40,220 bases of DNA from an uncultured bacterium (GTDB taxonomy: Bacteria; Bacillota; Clostridia; Lachnospirales; Lachnospiraceae): positions 1 through 40,220 of the forward strand of contig CAJMON010000024.1 of the NCBI GenBank assembly GCA_905214955.1, read 5' to 3'. This document shows, in pieces, positions 7,675 through 16,019 of this stretch. Position 1 is the first letter of the stretch, and the number at the start of each line of letters is the position of its first letter. The notes under the pieces are model-generated. The model was not told the origin of the DNA and did not search any database. It saw only the letters and a list, made by a program, of their open reading frames with translations. Position numbers and translations under genes: made by a program.

Positions 7675-8817
7675 ATGACATCCCGTGAACGATTATTGTG
7701 TGTATTAAACGGCGGTATTCCAGATAAAGTACCAGTGAGTCCATTTATCCAGGAAGAGTACCTTTCTTATTATTTCAATAAGAAAAATACAGACCGGCTT
7801 TTTGACGCGGTGGCCCTTCGAAAAGAACTTGATTTTGATTTGGTGACCAGACAATATGTAAATGAGATTCCATATTTTCTCCAGCGTAGTTTCCCCAACT
7901 GGGAAGTGGAGCGGAAACTGGAGATCATCAACGGAAATTATATCCGGACAATGACGGTGAAGACGCCGGTGCGCACCATGAAACAGGTGGAGGGCGCTCC
8001 ATATAATGAAAAGATTTTAAATGGCATTCATTTTAGTACCATGGAATACCTGATCAAGGATTCCGATGATTTTGAGGCATTCAAAAAGTACTGCCCGAAG
8101 CGGGAAAAACAGGATGTTGACCACATTCTGGAATCTGGAAAAATTGCAAAGAAGGAGATCGGAGATCTGGGTGTTTCCTGTCCCTGGGCAATGGGCGGTG
8201 TATATAATCTGGCTTCCACTTATATTAATGTACAGGATATGATGGTGGATGCCCTGATGGAAGAAGATTATTACCAGGATTATATGAGCTTTTTCTCAGA
8301 CCTGGTGGCCAGTGATCATGAAATTTTTGTGGAGAGCGAGTTTGACTGCGTGGGAATGCAGGGCAATATCGCAAACGGCGGAATGATGGGCTCTGATTAT
8401 TTTGAAGAACACGTCCTGCCTTATGAGAGAAAGACCATTGACATTTTACGGGCAGGAGGCAAACCGATTATCTACCACAACTGCGGAAAAGCTACCAGTC
8501 TGTATCCTGCATACAAGAAGCTGGGCATTACCGTGTGGGAGACTATTTCGGAAGCACCCCAGGGTGACAACAAGCTGGCAGAGGCTAAGAAGTATTTTGG
8601 AGATGAGCTGATTCTGTTTGGAAACTTTGACCAGGTTCATTTCCTGAAAGAGGCCACACCGGAAGAAGTGGAAAAGAAAGCATACGATCTGATGATGACA
8701 GGAAAGCCCGGCGGACATTACATTTTTGCCTGCTCGGATTATCTGGAGATTGGGACACCGCTGGAAAATGTAAAAGCACTCTTAAGAGGAGCCAGAGCCG
8801 CTTCTTCATACGAATAA
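7675..8817 (+). CDS. URO-D-fold (MtaA/CmuA-like) zinc methyltransferase homologue 3
   Basis: A 380-residue member that opens with MTSRERLLCVLNGGIPDKVP, the classic N-terminus of the HemE/MtaA superfamily. It keeps H268 and C270 in IIYHNCGK and C353 in YIFACSDYLE. The start at 7675 is set by GGAGG at 7661-7665; an ATG at 7668 is immediately stopped. It is separated from the cupin by repeat R1 and has no obvious promoter of its own in the gap, so it may be read from the upstream unit. It is more canonical than homologues 1 and 2 and could be the one that passes the methyl group to the final acceptor. That assignment is an inference. Confidence 0.87.
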   Translation: MTSRERLLCVLNGGIPDKVPVSPFIQEEYLSYYFNKKNTDRLFDAVALRKELDFDLVTRQYVNEIPYFLQRSFPNWEVERKLEIINGNYIRTMTVKTPVRTMKQVEGAPYNEKILNGIHFSTMEYLIKDSDDFEAFKKYCPKREKQDVDHILESGKIAKKEIGDLGVSCPWAMGGVYNLASTYINVQDMMVDALMEEDYYQDYMSFFSDLVASDHEIFVESEFDCVGMQGNIANGGMMGSDYFEEHVLPYERKTIDILRAGGKPIIYHNCGKATSLYPAYKKLGITVWETISEAPQGDNKLAEAKKYFGDELILFGNFDQVHFLKEATPEEVEKKAYDLMMTGKPGGHYIFACSDYLEIGTPLENVKALLRGARAASSYE

Positions 8818-8844
8818 CGCTTCTTACGAAAGGCGGGCTTTTCC

Positions 8845-8871
8845 TTGACAAAAGGGCATTTCTTGTATACA
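8845..8871 (+). promoter_or_regulatory. Likely promoter of the LacI-family regulator gene
   Basis: TTGACA (8845-8850) with TATACA (8866-8871) at 15 bp, or TACAGT (8868-8873) at 17 bp. No AAAACGAT box lies here, so autoregulation by the same operator is not evident. Confidence 0.5.
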
Positions 8872-8936
8872 GTAAAAAGATGGGATATCCGCATAGGTAA
8901 GTGGGTATCAAATGCGCGGGATGCAGGAGGTGTCTG

Positions 8937-9989
8937 GTGGAACAAAAGAAGGTTACATTAAAGGAGATCGCGGAAAAAACCGGTGTGTCTATGGCAACGG
9001 TCCATCGGGCGATTTACGGCAAGGGTGGTCTCAGCGAAGAAACACGAAAGAAAATCATGGATGAGGTGGAGCGCTCCAACTATCAGCTGGATGAAGCGGC
9101 TTCGGTGCTGAAGCGCAGTGCCAGGACCGTGTATGTGGTGCTGCCAAAAGCCCAGGATGAGGAGCGCTTTTACTTTAAAGATGTCTGGAGAGGGATCCGT
9201 AAAGAGGCACAGCGTCTGGAACCTTTCAAGATTTATTTTAAGTATATTGAATCCGAGTATCCCATGTCCCAGATTTCCAGGGAATTGGAACGGGTGTATG
9301 ACGAAGATCTGGATGAGATGGACGGCCTGATTACTGTAGGTGACAGCGAGGAATCCTGCATTTGGATCAACCGGTTTGCAAAACGCGGAGTTTATGCGGT
9401 GATCGTTTCCAGCTACAGTATTATGGACGATCCCCATGTGAGCACCATTAAGGTGAACCACAAGTGCTGCGGCCGTCTGGCAGCGGATTTTATGAAATAC
9501 GGTCTCCGTGGAAAGCAGGGAAAAATCCTGGTATTCTGCGGAAACAACAGCATTTACAGCAACCACATCTACGCAGATGCCTTTGAGACAGAGATGAAGA
9601 AGCTGGGTCATGAGATCTGCCGGGTGGAAGGCTTCGGCCGTGCGGAAATTTCTGAGGAAGCCGGGCGGTACCTGGATCAGGGAGGCATTGACGGCGTCTT
9701 TATCTGCAATGCCAGAAATACCTACAGCGTCTGCCGGATTCTGGAAGACCGGAACACAGACAAAGATGTGCTGGTGGTGGGAACGGACCTGTACCAGGAG
9801 CTTGGCAGATTCTTCGAAAATGGCATTCTGGATGCTGTGATCTGCCAGTATCAGTGGGAGCAGGGCGAAGTGGCCGTGCAGAAAATGCAGGATTACCTGA
9901 GCCGTGGCATCCGCGACCAGGAAGACGAAGTGATTTCACCGGTGCTGCTGTTAAAGAGCAATTATGCATGTTTTTTGAAAGAAGAATAG
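8937..9989 (+). CDS. LacI/GalR-family transcriptional regulator
   Basis: A 350-residue regulator. The helix-turn-helix is at residues 5-30 (TLKEIAEKTGVSMATVHRAI), followed by the hinge region and a periplasmic-binding-protein-like effector domain similar to family members with a ribose-binding fold. The start is taken as GTG at 8937, 6 nt after AGGAGG (8925-8930). An upstream ATG at 8901 would add 12 poorly conserved residues and has no ribosome site. It lies at the end of the transporter/methyltransferase region. It is the only LacI-type protein in the window and the best candidate for the paired AAAACGAT operators. A terminator follows 12 bp after the stop. Confidence 0.92.
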   Translation: MEQKKVTLKEIAEKTGVSMATVHRAIYGKGGLSEETRKKIMDEVERSNYQLDEAASVLKRSARTVYVVLPKAQDEERFYFKDVWRGIRKEAQRLEPFKIYFKYIESEYPMSQISRELERVYDEDLDEMDGLITVGDSEESCIWINRFAKRGVYAVIVSSYSIMDDPHVSTIKVNHKCCGRLAADFMKYGLRGKQGKILVFCGNNSIYSNHIYADAFETEMKKLGHEICRVEGFGRAEISEEAGRYLDQGGIDGVFICNARNTYSVCRILEDRNTDKDVLVVGTDLYQELGRFFENGILDAVICQYQWEQGEVAVQKMQDYLSRGIRDQEDEVISPVLLLKSNYACFLKEE

Positions 9990-10001
9990 AGATGGAAACG
10001 C

Positions 10002-10029
10002 AAAAGGGGTGCCTATGGGCATCCTTTTT
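10002..10029 (+). terminator. Intrinsic terminator after the LacI gene
   Basis: AAAAGGGGTGCC, loop TATG, GGCATCCTTTTT. This 12-bp A-to-T bounded stem has one G-T pair and the T-tract forms part of the arm. Confidence 0.85.
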
Positions 10030-10115
10030 GTGTGGGAGAAAATTTGAAGGGGGTGGTAGAATTAGCAGATAAAAAATGGTATGATGTTTCAAAAAGACAA
10101 GGAGGTCTTTCGATT

Positions 10116-10970
10116 ATGAAAACATTGGAAAATGAGAAACTGCTGGTGGAGATCAGTGAACACGGAGCTGAGGTGACACGGATTTTCCGGAAGGATACCA
10201 AAGAGGAAATGCTGTGGAACGCAGATCCGGCGTTCTGGGGAAGACATGCGCCGATCCTGTTTCCGTTTGTAGGGGCATCCCACAAGGGCGTGTACCATTA
10301 TCAGGGAAAAGAATATGTGATGAAGCAGCACGGATTTGCCAGAGATACGGATTTTGAGGTGATATCTGCCGATGACACCAAGGCTGTGTACGAACTGAAA
10401 AGCAATGAAAAGACAAAGGAGAGCTATCCCTTTGATTTCTGCCTGACTGTGACTTATGTGCTGAAAGAAAATGTCCTGACTGTGGGCTGGAACGTGGAAA
10501 ATTGCACAGATGGAGAAATGTACTTTACCATCGGCGCTCATCCGGCTTTCAATGTGGAACCAGGAAGCTACTTGGTGGCAGAAGAGGGCGGACTGGAAAG
10601 CCTGGATTTTATCCGGATTGGTGAGCCAGGAACCGCACTGCCGGAGGTTTACAAGCTGAAACTGCCAGGAGGACGGCTTCGGATGCCGGAGGATATGTTT
10701 GCAGAAGGCGTGTACATTTTTGAAAATGGCCAGTTAAACAGCGTTGGGCTGGAAGGACCGGATGGAAAACCAAGAATCACGGTGAAATGCCCCGGCTTCC
10801 CCTATGTGGGCGTATGGTCCAAACCAGGTGCCGGATTCGTGTGCCTGGAGCCCTGGTACGGACGGACCGATGACACCGGATACACCGGCGACCTTTCCGA
10901 AAAAACCGGCGTTCAGAAACTGGAAAAGGGAAAATGCTTTGAAGCTTCCTACGACATCGTGATTGGATAG
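10116..10970 (+). CDS. Aldose 1-epimerase family protein (LacX-like)
   Basis: A 284-residue galactose-mutarotase-fold protein. Diagnostic segments are GAEVTRIF, EMLWNADPAFWGRHAPILFP, KQHGFARDTDF and GAHPAFNV, with the catalytic-type His in the GAHPAFN motif. This matches the LacX/YeaD-type subfamily, which interconverts anomers of aldoses or hexose phosphates. The ATG at 10116 is preceded by GGAGG (10101-10105). It lies just after the LacI regulator and its terminator, so it is a separate unit but could still serve the imported sugar. Its stop sits 7 bp before the next start. Confidence 0.88.
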   Translation: MKTLENEKLLVEISEHGAEVTRIFRKDTKEEMLWNADPAFWGRHAPILFPFVGASHKGVYHYQGKEYVMKQHGFARDTDFEVISADDTKAVYELKSNEKTKESYPFDFCLTVTYVLKENVLTVGWNVENCTDGEMYFTIGAHPAFNVEPGSYLVAEEGGLESLDFIRIGEPGTALPEVYKLKLPGGRLRMPEDMFAEGVYIFENGQLNSVGLEGPDGKPRITVKCPGFPYVGVWSKPGAGFVCLEPWYGRTDDTGYTGDLSEKTGVQKLEKGKCFEASYDIVIG

Positions 10971-10977
10971 AGCAGTG

Positions 10978-11901
10978 ATGGAAAAGACAGAAAAAAGAAT
11001 CCTGTATCCGTCCCAAAAGGTCCTGGAGTTTTTTCATCTGGAAAAAGGCAGCCGCATTGCCCTGACGGCCTGCTCCAACGGCCTTTCCAAAGAAAAAGAG
11101 TCCCAGATTGCAGCCGTGTGCCAGGCTTTTGAAAAAATGGGCCTGCATCCGGTGATCAGTCCCTGCTTTTATGAGCGGTACAACGTATTTTCCGGCACGG
11201 CAAAAGAGCGGGCGAAGATTTTGATGGACGCTTATCAAGATCCGGACATTGTAGGGATTTTCGACCTGTCAGGAGGAGATCTGGCAAACGAAATCCTGAA
11301 CTTTCTGGATTACGAAGTGATTGCCAAAGCCAGGAAGCCGTTCTGGGGCTACAGTGACCTGACCTGCCTGCTAAATGCCATTTATGCCAGAACTGGCGTA
11401 TCAGGAGGACTGTGGCAGGCCAAAAATCTGGCAGGGTCCTTTGGAGCCTGCCAGGCAGAAGCCTTTGCATCCAGTGTCTTTGATGGAAAAAATGGGCTGT
11501 TTGAAATTTCAGCTGCACCCATCCAGGGAGTCCCCCAGGGAGAAAGTCTGGAAGGCATTTTAGTGGGCGGAAATGTCCGGTGTCTGTTAAAACTGGCTGG
11601 CACCCCGTATCTGCCGGACTTTGAAGGAAAGCTTCTGTTTTTGGAAAGCTGGGCAGGAGGGGCGGCCAGGATCACAGCCCTGTTTTCCCAACTGAGTCAA
11701 ATGGGCGTTTTCCAGAAAATCAAAGGACTGATTCTTGGAACCTTTACAGAAATGGACGAAAAAAAAGAACAGCCGGATGCAGTGCAGCTGGCTGTTCAGA
11801 TTGTGGATGATCCGGCGCTTCCCATTTTTAAAACCGGACAGGTGGGCCATGGAAAAGATTCCAGGGCACTGCCGGTGGGAGAAACCGTTCTCCTGAAATA
11901 A
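10978..11901 (+). CDS. LD-carboxypeptidase / MccF-like peptidase (S66 family)
   Basis: A 307-residue cytoplasmic serine peptidase of family S66. The nucleophile motif is GYSDLTCLL (S126), preceded by the IFDLSGGDLANEIL loop. The later segments LLFLESWAGGA and VGHGKDSRALPVGE supply the Glu and His of the triad. The family removes the terminal D-Ala from murein tetrapeptides or cleaves microcin C-like adducts. The ATG at 10978 is chosen; a TTG at 10963 would add five residues and overlap the previous gene. It is close behind the epimerase and probably co-transcribed with it. It is convergent with the MATE gene, with only 10 bp between stops and no clear terminator. Confidence 0.88.
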   Translation: MEKTEKRILYPSQKVLEFFHLEKGSRIALTACSNGLSKEKESQIAAVCQAFEKMGLHPVISPCFYERYNVFSGTAKERAKILMDAYQDPDIVGIFDLSGGDLANEILNFLDYEVIAKARKPFWGYSDLTCLLNAIYARTGVSGGLWQAKNLAGSFGACQAEAFASSVFDGKNGLFEISAAPIQGVPQGESLEGILVGGNVRCLLKLAGTPYLPDFEGKLLFLESWAGGAARITALFSQLSQMGVFQKIKGLILGTFTEMDEKKEQPDAVQLAVQIVDDPALPIFKTGQVGHGKDSRALPVGETVLLK

Positions 11902-11911
11902 TGCAGGTTTG

Positions 11912-13264
11912 TCAGAGCTTCCGGAACTGGCTTCGGAAGTAGAGAATCTGTACCACGGCGGTGATGGCCCAGGAGAAGATGTACAGCAGGTACAGAGACG
12001 TAATGGTGTGGAAGTAGGCAAAAATCGTGTAAATCCAGATGATCCGAAAAACACAGGAGCCCAGGATTACCACAATGGTAGGCACGGTAGTTTTTCCGAT
12101 TCCTCTGGAAGCAGCGAGCGTACAGTCCATAAAGGAGCCTACCGCATAGGAAAAGCTCATAATGCGCAGCCGTTCCATACCGCAGTCAATGACAGCCTGC
12201 TCGGTGGCAAACAGAGACAGGAACTGCCGTCCGAAAATCAGCAGAAGTCCGCCTAAAATCGCACCGGTGGAAAAGGAGTAAAGCAGGCAGATGAGATAGC
12301 TGTTTAGCATCCGCTTTTTCTTCTGGGCACCCCAGTTCTGGCTGATGAAGGTGGAGCAGGCGGTATAAAAGGATGCCAGTACATTAAAGATGATCGAATC
12401 GGCATTGGCAGCGGCAGAATTTCCGGAGACCATCACTGCATCAAAGGAATTGACACCGCTTTGGACAAACAGGTTGGCAATGGCAAAAATAGCATCCTGG
12501 ATGCCGGTGGGAATGCCAAGCATCAGCACGGATTTGCAGGCTGCCGGATGGAGGCGGAGTTTGGATACCTGAATGCGGCAGACATCTTTTCTGTGAAGCA
12601 GGTGAAACAGAATCAGGCCTGCAGACAGATACTGGGAAATGGCGCTGGCAGCTGCCACACCGTCTGCTGCCCGGTGGCAGACAATGACGAAAAACAGATT
12701 CAGCAAGACATTTAACACACCTGCAATGGACAAGTAGATCAGAGGCCGTCTGGTATCTCCGGCAGCATTTAATACGCCGTTTCCAAAGTTGTAAATGGCC
12801 ATGGCAGGCATTCCAAGGGCGTAGATTTTCATGTACAGAACAGCACCGTCCATAAGCTCCTCTTTGGTATTCAGCAAAGAGAGGATGGGAGCTGCGCCGA
12901 TGAGACAGACGATGCAGATGAAAATGCCGATGAAGGCGCACAAAAGCAGGGAAGAGTGAACGGTTTCACGGACGCCGTTTTCATCCCCGGCACCCAGCTG
13001 GTGAGCAGTACGGACATTGACGCCGGTGCCCATGCCAATGAGAAATCCAATAAACAAAGAGACCAGCAGAGAAGTAGAACCCACAGAACCCAGGGCCCGG
13101 TAGTCTGCAAAGCGGCCTACAACGGCCACATCGCTGATGTTAAAAAGCACTTCCAGAAGATGGGTAAGCATCAGGGGGACGCTGAACAGAAAAATATTTT
13201 TAAAAAGAGAACCTTCCGTCATGGTAATACCGCCGGAAGAAGGTCTGGCCTGGCTGCGCGGCAT
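11912..13264 (-). CDS. MATE-family efflux transporter
   Basis: A 450-residue polytopic membrane protein with about 12 segments in two homologous halves (FSVPLMLTHLLEVLFNISDV at the start, LGIPTGIQDAIFAIANLFVQ at the second half). It belongs to the DinF/NorM-type multidrug and toxin extrusion superfamily and uses Na+ or H+ gradients to export drugs or metabolites. The start at 13264 (MPRSQARPSSGG) follows GGAGG 8 nt upstream; a longer reading into the repeat at 13288 has no ribosome site. It is transcribed toward the LD-carboxypeptidase gene. Confidence 0.93.
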   Translation of the reverse strand: MPRSQARPSSGGITMTEGSLFKNIFLFSVPLMLTHLLEVLFNISDVAVVGRFADYRALGSVGSTSLLVSLFIGFLIGMGTGVNVRTAHQLGAGDENGVRETVHSSLLLCAFIGIFICIVCLIGAAPILSLLNTKEELMDGAVLYMKIYALGMPAMAIYNFGNGVLNAAGDTRRPLIYLSIAGVLNVLLNLFFVIVCHRAADGVAAASAISQYLSAGLILFHLLHRKDVCRIQVSKLRLHPAACKSVLMLGIPTGIQDAIFAIANLFVQSGVNSFDAVMVSGNSAAANADSIIFNVLASFYTACSTFISQNWGAQKKKRMLNSYLICLLYSFSTGAILGGLLLIFGRQFLSLFATEQAVIDCGMERLRIMSFSYAVGSFMDCTLAASRGIGKTTVPTIVVILGSCVFRIIWIYTIFAYFHTITSLYLLYIFSWAITAVVQILYFRSQFRKL

Positions 13265-13287
13265 AACAAAAACCTCCGTATGTTTGG

Positions 13288-13361
13288 CGGGGCATAACGC
13301 CATAAGACTGCTCCTGTGCAAGCACATCGTGGTTTTGGATCTTTGCCCCTGGTATCTATAT
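13288..13361 (+). repeat. Dispersed repeat R2, partial copy (right end)
   Basis: Matches the right third of R2 at 15860-15946 and 37755-37835, including CTCCTGTGCAAGCACATCGT and the TTTGCCCCTGGTATC end. It lies upstream of the MATE gene, between it and the ZTP riboswitch. Confidence 0.7.
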
Positions 13362-13467
13362 GATACGATTTGTGCGTGATATTGTAAAGAGAATTCTGCC
13401 AGGAAAAAAATCTGCCGGGAAAAAATTCTTGACGGGAATCCGGATTTGTGCTAAGGTTAAAGTAATT

Positions 13468-13556
13468 ATACGACTGACGGAAGTGGAGAACCACGGGGAG
13501 TATAAGGGAGTAGGCCGACCGTCTGGGCATTCATGTCTGGAAGTGGGTCTTTTTTT
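13468..13556 (+). promoter_or_regulatory. ZTP (pfl) riboswitch with terminator
   Basis: The aptamer shows the ZTP/ZMP riboswitch signatures: CGACTGACGGAAGTGG (13471-13486), ACCACGGGGAGTATAAGG (13490-13507), and the downstream GCCGACCGTCTGGGCA (13514-13529) that forms the P3 side. GACC (13517-13520) can pair with GGTC (13546-13549) ahead of seven T residues (13550-13556), giving the expression-platform terminator. Binding of ZTP/ZMP would block termination and switch on the two AICAR-handling genes downstream. The fit of ligand and genes is very strong. Confidence 0.9.
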
Positions 13557-13564
13557 GATTTATG

Positions 13565-13705
13565 CGTAGCAGTGAGTCAAAGTCCGTGCTTGCACGAGAA
13601 TTTGGCGGTGCTAAGCGCCGGTGGCGCTTGTTTGGCACCGACCGAAGTGAAACGTAGATGCTGCGATAGCTCAGGAAACACGCAAAGCATGTTCCCTGAG
13701 CTGTT
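13565..13705 (-). repeat. Divergent inverted R2-like element with hairpins
   Basis: GCACCGACCGAAGTGAAACG (13635-13654) and GTGCTTGCACGAGAATTTGG (13587-13606) resemble the reverse complement of R2. Two hairpins stand out: AAGCGCC/GGCGCTT (13613-13629) and GCTCAGG/CCTGAGC (13669-13701). It lies between the riboswitch terminator and the purO-like ribosome site, so it is part of the mRNA leader. Confidence 0.5.
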
Positions 13706-13740
13706 AGAAAAAGTCTGCAGTGACGACAAGGAGGAAAAAC

Positions 13741-14454
13741 ATGGAGCTGTTATCTCTGGAAAAGGAACTGAAAGGAAATTCTTATCCTGGAAGAGGAATC
13801 ATCATTGGAAGAAGTGCTGACGGCACAAAGGCTGTGACAGCCTACTTTATTATGGGAAGGAGCGAGAACAGCCGCAACCGTGTCTTTGTAGAAGACGGAG
13901 AAGGCATCCGCACCCAGGCATTTGATCCTTCCAAACTGACAGATCCCAGCCTGATTATTTATGCACCGGTGCGTGTCCTGGGGAACAAGACCATCGTAAC
14001 CAACGGCGACCAGACTGATACCATTTACGAGGGTATGGACAAGCAGCTGACCTTTGAGCAGTCCCTGCGCAGCCGGGAGTTTGAGCCGGACGGCCCCAAT
14101 TACACCCCGCGTATTTCCGGTATTCTTCATGTAGAGGGCGGAAAATACAGCTATGCCATGTCTATTTTAAAGAGTAACAATGGAAATCCAGAAAGCTGCA
14201 GCCGCTATACGTTTGCTTATGAAAATGCCGTGGCAGGAGAGGGCCGCTTCATTCACACCTACAAATGTGATGGAAATCCGCTGCCAAGCTTTGAGGGAGA
14301 ACCCAAACTGGTATCTATTCCCGATGACATGGAAGCGTTTGCAGCCATGCTGTGGGACAGCCTGAATGAAGAAAACAAGGTTTCCCTGTTTGTACGTTAC
14401 ATCAACATTGCAGACGGTACTTACGAGACCAAGATCATCAACAAAAACCACTGA
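13741..14454 (+). CDS. purO: IMP cyclohydrolase, PurO-type
   Basis: A 237-residue protein of the stand-alone IMP cyclohydrolase family first known from archaea. Key segments are YPGRGIIIGRS, YFIMGRSENSRNRVF and PNYTPRISGI. It closes FAICAR to IMP, the last step of purine synthesis. Most bacteria use the N-terminal domain of bifunctional PurH for this step; here the two activities are on separate genes. The start at 13741 follows AAGGAGG (13728-13734); an in-frame ATG at 13720 lacks a ribosome site. It is under the ZTP riboswitch and is followed after 71 bp by the formyltransferase. Confidence 0.85.
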   Translation: MELLSLEKELKGNSYPGRGIIIGRSADGTKAVTAYFIMGRSENSRNRVFVEDGEGIRTQAFDPSKLTDPSLIIYAPVRVLGNKTIVTNGDQTDTIYEGMDKQLTFEQSLRSREFEPDGPNYTPRISGILHVEGGKYSYAMSILKSNNGNPESCSRYTFAYENAVAGEGRFIHTYKCDGNPLPSFEGEPKLVSIPDDMEAFAAMLWDSLNEENKVSLFVRYINIADGTYETKIINKNH

Positions 14455-14525
14455 AAAGATACGAAAGATGAACATAGGCCGCAGAACATGCGGATACTTT
14501 CGGCAGAAAAGAAGAGGAGAAAAAG

Positions 14526-15704
14526 ATGAACGAACTGGAATTAAAATATGGCTGCAACCCCAATCAGAAACCTTCCCGCATTTATATGGAAGACGGCAGT
14601 GACCTTCCTATCACTGTGCTTTCTGGGCGTCCTGGTTACATCAATTTCCTGGACGCATTCAACGGCTGGCAGCTGGTAAAAGAATTAAAAGAAGCCACCG
14701 GACTTCCTGCAGCTACTTCCTTTAAACATGTTTCCCCGGCAGGCGCAGCCGTAGGACTGCCCCTGGATGAGACTCTGGCAAAGATTTACTGGGTAGATGA
14801 TTTAGGAGAGCTGTCTCCTCTGGCCTGTGCGTATGCCCGTGCAAGAGGCGCTGACAGAATGTCTTCTTTCGGTGATTTCATTGCTCTGTCTGATGTGTGC
14901 GACAAAGATACTGCTATGCTGATCAAGCGGGAGGTATCTGACGGAGTAATCGCACCGGGGTACACTGAAGAAGCTCTGGAGATTCTGAAACAGAAAAAGA
15001 ACGGCAATTATAACGTAATCCAGATGGATGAAACCTACCGTCCGGCTCCCATTGAGCACAAACAGGTATATGGCGTGACCTTTGAGCAGGGCCGTCAGGA
15101 GCTGAAAATCGACGATGATTTCCTGAAAAATGTGGTTACCGAAAACAAAGACATTCCGGAAGAGGCACTGCGTGACCTGAAAATTTCTCTGATTACCCTG
15201 AAATATACCCAGTCCAATTCCGTATGTTTTGTAAAAGGTGGACAGGCCATCGGTATTGGTGCAGGCCAGCAGTCCCGTGTACATTGTACACGTCTGGCAG
15301 GCCAGAAGGCAGACAACTGGTTCTTACGCCAGTGCCCGAAGGTGCTGAATCTGCCGTTTAAAGAGGGCATCCGCAGAGCAGACCGTGACAATGCCATTGA
15401 TGTATATATTGGAGAAGAATACATGGATGTGCTGGCAGACGGTGCCTGGGAGAAAGTTTTTACTGAAAAACCGGAAGTCTTCACCAGAGAAGAAAAACGG
15501 GAATGGCTGGATCAGATGACAGATGTAACCTTAGGATCCGATGCATTCTTCCCATTCAGCGACAACATCGAGCGTGCGCATAAGAGCGGTGTGAAATACA
15601 TTGCAGAGCCAGGCGGATCTGTCCGCGATGATGCAGTCATTGAGACCTGCAACAAATATGGAATGGCCATGTGCTTTACCGGCATCCGTCTGTTCCATCA
15701 CTAA
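14526..15704 (+). CDS. Stand-alone AICAR formyltransferase (PurH C-terminal domain)
   Basis: A 392-residue protein corresponding to the AICARFT domain of PurH. The catalytic Lys-His pair is in AATSFKHVSPAGAAVG, and later conserved segments are LKYTQSNSVCFVKGGQAIGI and GGSVRDDAVI. It transfers a formyl group from 10-formyl-THF to AICAR to give FAICAR, the substrate of the upstream cyclohydrolase. The N-terminal MGS-like cyclohydrolase domain of PurH is absent. It follows the PurO-type gene with AGAGGAG before the ATG and shares its riboswitch control. A small hairpin CCGCA/TGCGG sits in the gap. Confidence 0.92.
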   Translation: MNELELKYGCNPNQKPSRIYMEDGSDLPITVLSGRPGYINFLDAFNGWQLVKELKEATGLPAATSFKHVSPAGAAVGLPLDETLAKIYWVDDLGELSPLACAYARARGADRMSSFGDFIALSDVCDKDTAMLIKREVSDGVIAPGYTEEALEILKQKKNGNYNVIQMDETYRPAPIEHKQVYGVTFEQGRQELKIDDDFLKNVVTENKDIPEEALRDLKISLITLKYTQSNSVCFVKGGQAIGIGAGQQSRVHCTRLAGQKADNWFLRQCPKVLNLPFKEGIRRADRDNAIDVYIGEEYMDVLADGAWEKVFTEKPEVFTREEKREWLDQMTDVTLGSDAFFPFSDNIERAHKSGVKYIAEPGGSVRDDAVIETCNKYGMAMCFTGIRLFHH

Positions 15705-15715
15705 TATAATATAAT

Positions 15716-15946
15716 AAAAGATGCCTTACGGATTGTTCCGTACTTTGTACTTCCACAATCCTGCCCAATATTCGCATATCGCGAAGCTAGCGCTTCACTT
15801 TTATGTCTACGCTCCGCTTCGGTCGGTGCAAAACGAACATCCACTGGATGTTCTGCACCATATCGGGCGGGTCACTAAGCCATAAAACCACTCCTGTGCA
15901 AGCACATCGTGGTTTCAGGTTTTTGACCCTGGCATCATAAAAGGAG
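15716..15946 (+). repeat. Dispersed repeat R2, full copy A
   Basis: About 230 bp, starting AAAAGATGCCTTACGGATTG and ending GACCCTGGCATCATAAAAGG. It aligns along its length with 37565-37835, which has an extra internal block of about 40 bp. A terminal hairpin TACGGA-TTGT-TCCGTA opens it. It fills the gap before the aldo/keto reductase gene, in the same orientation relative to the downstream gene as copy B. Confidence 0.85.
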
Positions 15947-16019
15947 AAACTTATAAGTAACTAAACATATTGCTTAATATAGTTAAATGTGTTTAAATGT
16001 ATCTATGGAGGGGTTTTAC

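Noticed and set aside
8958..9611. A 217-codon minus-strand frame inside the LacI gene.
   Set aside because: It has no motif or ribosome site. It is a shadow of the LacI reading frame.
13466..13556. Leader considered as a THF riboswitch because the downstream enzyme uses formyl-THF.
   Set aside because: The CGACTGACGG, ACGGGGAG and CCGTCTGGGCA blocks match the ZTP class, not the THF class.
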